Positions 60,717-64,000 of a DNA stretch of 64,000 nucleotides are shown here, piece by piece. The first letter of the stretch is position 1. Each line of letters starts with the position of its first letter. Under the pieces are notes generated by a model. The model saw only the letters and a list, made by a program, of their open reading frames with translations, ran no database searches and was not told the DNA's origin. Source of the stretch: Emcibacter sp. SYSU 3D8 (GTDB taxonomy: Bacteria > Pseudomonadota > Alphaproteobacteria > SMXS01); assembly GCF_039655875.1 (NCBI RefSeq), contig NZ_JBBYXK010000003.1:62001-126000 (forward strand), given 5' to 3'. The position numbers and the translations under genes are program-made.

Positions 60717-61967
60717 TCAATCGTCGGCAACTTCGTACCGGTCGGCCTTTCTCAGGTCGGGGAACAGTTTCATCCACAGCAGCGTCACCGCGATGGTGAG
60801 TGTGCCGCCCAGCGCGCCGGCCACCACCACGCCCATCAGGCCGCCCATCATGCCGGCCCAGAATTCGCCCAGCTGGTTGGAGGTGCCGATCGCCAGGAAA
60901 TTGACCGCGTTCACCCGGCCGCGCATCTCGTCGGGCGTTTGCAGCAGCACCAGCGAGGTGCGGATCACCACGCTGACATTGTCCGCTGCTCCCAGCACGA
61001 ACAGCGCGACCAGCGAGAGCCACAGATTGACCGACAGCGCGAAGATGACGGTGGCGACGCCGAAGATGATCACCGACCAGAACATCTTCATGCCGATGCC
61101 GCGCTCGACATTGTACTTGGTCAGCACTGCCGCCATCGCCAGCGCCCCGACCGCCGGCATGGCGCGCAGCAGGCCAAGGCCCCACGGCCCGGTCTGCAGG
61201 ATGTCCTTGGCGAAGATCGGCAGCAGCGCCACCACGCCGCCCAGCAATACGGCGAACAGGTCCAGCGAAATGGTGCCCAGCACCACCGGCCGCCCCCAGA
61301 TGAAGGTGAGACCGCCGAACACGGATTTCAGCGTTACCGGCTCCCGCGACGGGGCGCGCCGCTCGACGCGGATCATGATGGTGGCGAGGGCGCCGACAAG
61401 AAAACAGACGCCGGCCGCGATGAACGGCACTGGCGCGCCGAAGGCATAGAGCACGCCGCCTGCCGACGGGCCGACGATCATGGCGGTCTGGAACGCCGAC
61501 GAGGACATGGCCATGGCCCTGGGCAGCAGTGCCGTGGGCACCACGGCGGGCAGCATGGCCGAGAGAGTCGGCGCAACGAACGCCTGGGCCGCGCCGAGCA
61601 GGGCCACCGCCGCATAGATGCCGAAGACGCCCGTCCACCCGGCGAAGATGCCGTAGACCAGAAAGGCCAGTGTCGCCGCCTCCAAGAACTGGCAGATGAT
61701 GACGATCATCCGGCGGTCGTAGCGGTCGGCCACATGGCCGCTCACCAGGGTCAGCGCCAGCATGGGCAGGAACTGCACCAGGCCGACGAAGCCCAGCGCA
61801 TAGGCGCTGCCGGTCATCTCGTAGATGCGCCAGCCGATGGCGACCGAGGTGATCTGGAACCCCATCGCCATCAGCACCCGCGAGGTCCAGAACCACAGGA
61901 ATGCGCGGTGCTTCAGCAGCCCGTCGGGCGGCGCCGGCGTGGAGGATTCTCCAGCAGCGTCAGACAT
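60717..61967 (-). CDS. MFS transporter, EntS/MFS_3-like
   Basis: 416 residues with about twelve membrane segments. RAFLWFWTSRVLMAMGFQIT at the start, GHVADRYDRRMIV (the loop 2-3 motif) and TLLWMKLFPDLRKADRYEVA at the end match the MFS_3 group, which includes the enterobactin exporter EntS and macrolide exporters. Drug or metabolite efflux by proton exchange is likely. It is convergent with the anti-sigma gene and 36 bases upstream of the DUF1223 gene. Confidence 0.9.
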   Translation of the reverse strand: MSDAAGESSTPAPPDGLLKHRAFLWFWTSRVLMAMGFQITSVAIGWRIYEMTGSAYALGFVGLVQFLPMLALTLVSGHVADRYDRRMIVIICQFLEAATLAFLVYGIFAGWTGVFGIYAAVALLGAAQAFVAPTLSAMLPAVVPTALLPRAMAMSSSAFQTAMIVGPSAGGVLYAFGAPVPFIAAGVCFLVGALATIMIRVERRAPSREPVTLKSVFGGLTFIWGRPVVLGTISLDLFAVLLGGVVALLPIFAKDILQTGPWGLGLLRAMPAVGALAMAAVLTKYNVERGIGMKMFWSVIIFGVATVIFALSVNLWLSLVALFVLGAADNVSVVIRTSLVLLQTPDEMRGRVNAVNFLAIGTSNQLGEFWAGMMGGLMGVVVAGALGGTLTIAVTLLWMKLFPDLRKADRYEVADD

Positions 61968-62003
61968 CGGGCGGCGCCTTGCAGTGCGGCGCTCGCCGGT
62001 GGC

Positions 62004-62696
62004 CTATCGCGACGCCGCCGACAGGATCGGTCCGCCGTCCGGCATCTGCACAAGGACCGCCGTCCTGAGACCGGGCGGCGCCGGCGGCAGCGGCATGACG
62101 GTCGTTTCGCCGGTCCAGCCACCGAGGCGGACAAGCGAGCGGACCACATTCCTGTGCGGCAATGTCCGGCCGCCGTTCTCGCCGCGCCGGATCGCCACCT
62201 GTACAATCCGCGGTTCGTAACGCACCAGCCACACGTCGGCTGCCCGCGCCGTCCTGCCCGGTCCGATGGTGACCTGCTTCGCCGACAGCGTGACCGCGGG
62301 ACCAGCCTGCTGCCGGCGCGCGGCGTCGATCAGCGCGTCCACCTCCTGACGGCGGCTGCCGACGGCATCGGCCCGCCCGTTCACGACGATCTGCGGTGTG
62401 AACACGCTGCGTTTGCCCAGCGTGGCGGCGTAATCGTGCTGGCGCCGGGTATATTCCCGGCTGGCGAACGTATCCTTCCAGCCCAGCTTGTCCCAATAGG
62501 TGACGCCGAAGCTGAGCGCGACGATGCCCGGCCTTTCGCTCAGCGTGGCCAGTAGGGCATCGGCCGGCGGACACGACGAGCAGCCCTGGCTGGTGAACAA
62601 TTCGACGACAACCGGCGCGGTGGCCGACGCGGGCCCGGCTGCCAGGACGATTCCGATCGCCAGCGCGGCCAATCCCGCGCGGATCTTGCGTGACAT
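62004..62696 (-). CDS. DUF1223 secreted thioredoxin-like protein
   Basis: 230 residues. Signal peptide (RKIRAGLAALAIGIVLAAGP, ends ASATA), then VVVELFTSQGCSSCPPADAL with Cys39 and Cys42 as the thioredoxin-type pair. TYWDKLGWKDTFASREYTRR, RQHDYAATLG and FTPQIVVNGRADAVGS are diagnostic of DUF1223, a periplasmic family of unknown role, probably a thiol oxidoreductase. It follows the amidohydrolase gene on the minus strand by about 50 bases. Confidence 0.93.
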   Translation of the reverse strand: MSRKIRAGLAALAIGIVLAAGPASATAPVVVELFTSQGCSSCPPADALLATLSERPGIVALSFGVTYWDKLGWKDTFASREYTRRQHDYAATLGKRSVFTPQIVVNGRADAVGSRRQEVDALIDAARRQQAGPAVTLSAKQVTIGPGRTARAADVWLVRYEPRIVQVAIRRGENGGRTLPHRNVVRSLVRLGGWTGETTVMPLPPAPPGLRTAVLVQMPDGGPILSAASR

Positions 62697-62748
62697 GGCT
62701 CAGCCTCCATGAAGTCTCATGGATCATTCGCCGGACGCCGCCCAGGAG

Positions 62749-63798
62749 TTACAGGTCAAGCCTGTAGACCCGTTTCGCTGTGCTCGAGAACAGTGCCGTC
62801 TTGTCCGCTTCGGAGAAATCGGCGGTCATGCGCTTGAACGCGTTCCATAGCACCATGTAGGAGCAGCATGACTTGTCGACGGGGAAGTTGCTCTCGAACA
62901 TGCAGCGCTCCGGCCCGAAGGTGTCGATGACGAAGAGGTACCAGTCGCGGGTGCGGGCGGCGACATCTTCGGAGGTGGGCGGCGCGGCGTTGTTTTCCCA
63001 GCCGAAGCCGCAGATCGGCATGGTCAGGCCGCCAACCTTGACGCTGACATTGGGGCAGGTGGCCAACTCGGCCATGTCTGCCTTCCATTTGGCCATGACC
63101 TCGGCGTGCCTGCCCGCATAGGGGCCGATGCCGAGGACGCCGCCCACATGGTCGAGGATGATGCTGACCTCGGGCCGCGCGCGGGCCAGTGCCGTCAGCT
63201 CGGGGATTTGCGGGTGATAGAGCCAGGCATCGAAGCTCATGCCATATCTGCCCAGCGTCGCGATGCCCTCGCGGAACGCCGCGTCACCCAGCAGGCCCGG
63301 CGGCGGCACCGGGCGCGCGGGCGGCGGTTTGGATGGATCCCAGCCGGCGGCGATCATGATCGCCCTGTCGACGGCCGGATCGGTGTCCGAGGCAACGGCG
63401 TGCCGGATGCCGCGGAACCGGCCGCGCGCCACCGCCAGGTGGGCGTCGAGCACGTCGGCGACAGCGGCGCCCAGACGAAGATTCGCGTGGCCGACGATGC
63501 CGGCGTTCATCCGCGACGTGCCATAAATGCCGCTGGCGCTCATGGCCGCGATACCGTTGACGAATTCGGTCTCGCCGATCGGCCGCAGCGGCTCCGGCCC
63601 GTCGATCCGGTGCATGGACGCGGCCTGCACATAGACGGTGGCGATGATGTTGTGGCCCTGCTGGTCGGCCAGGAATTCATCCAGCAGATAGCGGAAGCCC
63701 GGTCGCTCCCACAGATGATGATGGGGGTCGACGATGGGGCGGTCAGGGTCGAGCGCCTCTTCCTTCACAAGCTCCAGCCATTCAGCCCGCGGCGCCAT
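62749..63798 (-). CDS. Amidohydrolase-family protein (PF04909-like)
   Basis: 349 residues, TIM barrel. The start has IVDPHHHLWERPGFRYLL (DxHHH-type metal motif), then ATVYVQAASMHR, SFDAWLYHPQIPELTALARA, ILDHVGGVLG and MFESNFPVDK. This is the branch containing uronate and lactone hydrolases and decarboxylases of aromatic acids. The start at 63798 is preceded by a GGGGGAGG site. It is a distant relative of the amidohydrolase at 30 kb, and unlike that copy keeps the full metal motif. Confidence 0.88.
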   Translation of the reverse strand: MAPRAEWLELVKEEALDPDRPIVDPHHHLWERPGFRYLLDEFLADQQGHNIIATVYVQAASMHRIDGPEPLRPIGETEFVNGIAAMSASGIYGTSRMNAGIVGHANLRLGAAVADVLDAHLAVARGRFRGIRHAVASDTDPAVDRAIMIAAGWDPSKPPPARPVPPPGLLGDAAFREGIATLGRYGMSFDAWLYHPQIPELTALARARPEVSIILDHVGGVLGIGPYAGRHAEVMAKWKADMAELATCPNVSVKVGGLTMPICGFGWENNAAPPTSEDVAARTRDWYLFVIDTFGPERCMFESNFPVDKSCCSYMVLWNAFKRMTADFSEADKTALFSSTAKRVYRLDL

Positions 63799-63973
63799 AT
63801 CCTGCCTCCCCCGTCACGCGTCTCGCGGCAAGAATAAGCGGCATCGCCGCGTCGCCCAAAACAATTCATCGGGCCTGTGATCAGGTGCGGCGCACCGCAA
63901 TCTCCAGTTGATCTTCGCCGCGGGATTCCGGACTCTGGCTAGGCAGCTATCCGCACATCCAGAGGCAGGGCCA

Positions 63974-64000
63974 ATGGCCGACGAACCGCAACGCGCACCC
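63974..64000 (+). CDS. Possible start of a further gene (window edge)
   Basis: Nine codons (MADEPQRAP) follow an AGGCAGGG stretch that could be a ribosome site. The frame runs off the window, so nothing else can be said. Confidence 0.35.

Overview
The window is high-GC chromosomal DNA from what looks like an alphaproteobacterium. The order proA-proB-obgE-rpmA-rplU next to a tRNA-Ser, families such as DUF1223, DUF808 and DUF4169, FixJ-type regulators, and the mix of TonB-dependent receptors with Rieske oxygenases and many short-chain dehydrogenases (SDRs) all point that way. The genus cannot be fixed from sequence reading alone. Coding density is high. I see no rRNA, insertion sequence, integrase, phage gene or CRISPR array.

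Layout. 1-3.3 kb: core genes (proA start, proB, obgE, rpmA, rplU, tRNA-Ser CGA). 3.6-8.1 kb: an exported DUF6134-like protein, a sulfotransferase, an orphan CsoR-type metal sensor with a palindromic operator, and a redox operon (NmrA-like protein, membrane protein, AhpD-like protein, SDR). 8.4-13.4 kb: a chloroperoxidase-like hydrolase with a small soluble histidine kinase, tail to tail with a four-gene regulatory operon (Rrf2, FixJ-type regulator, receiver-only protein, PAS kinase). 13.4-19.6 kb: a self-contained iron-uptake operon (siderophore receptor, FMN dehydrogenase, PiuC-like hydroxylase, TonB, ExbB, ExbD) under a Fur-box-like promoter.

19.8-52.5 kb: a large accessory catabolic region. 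It holds three Rieske oxygenase alpha subunits, several SDRs, NTF2-like proteins, an amidohydrolase, an enoyl-CoA hydratase, a GMC oxidoreductase, an FMN hydroxy-acid oxidase, a second outer-membrane receptor and a TetR regulator. Three TetR-like palindromes, each about 22 bp downstream of a TTGACA box, precede the first Rieske gene, an SDR and the receptor, so these look like one local regulon for import and oxidation of an unknown organic substrate. Inside this region is an amino-acid-type ABC transporter with an unusual rearranged binding-protein/permease fusion and an ATPase with a degenerate GHKL-like tail.

52.6-64 kb: an AmmeMemoRadiSam pair (fused MEMO1-AMMECR1 protein and a radical SAM enzyme), a GH13 glucosidase, a low-complexity secreted protein, a subtilisin-like protease divergent from an ECF sigma/anti-sigma pair, an MFS exporter, a DUF1223 protein and a second amidohydrolase. 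Two repeat elements with long inverted arms sit in convergent gaps at 41.1 and 52.5 kb.
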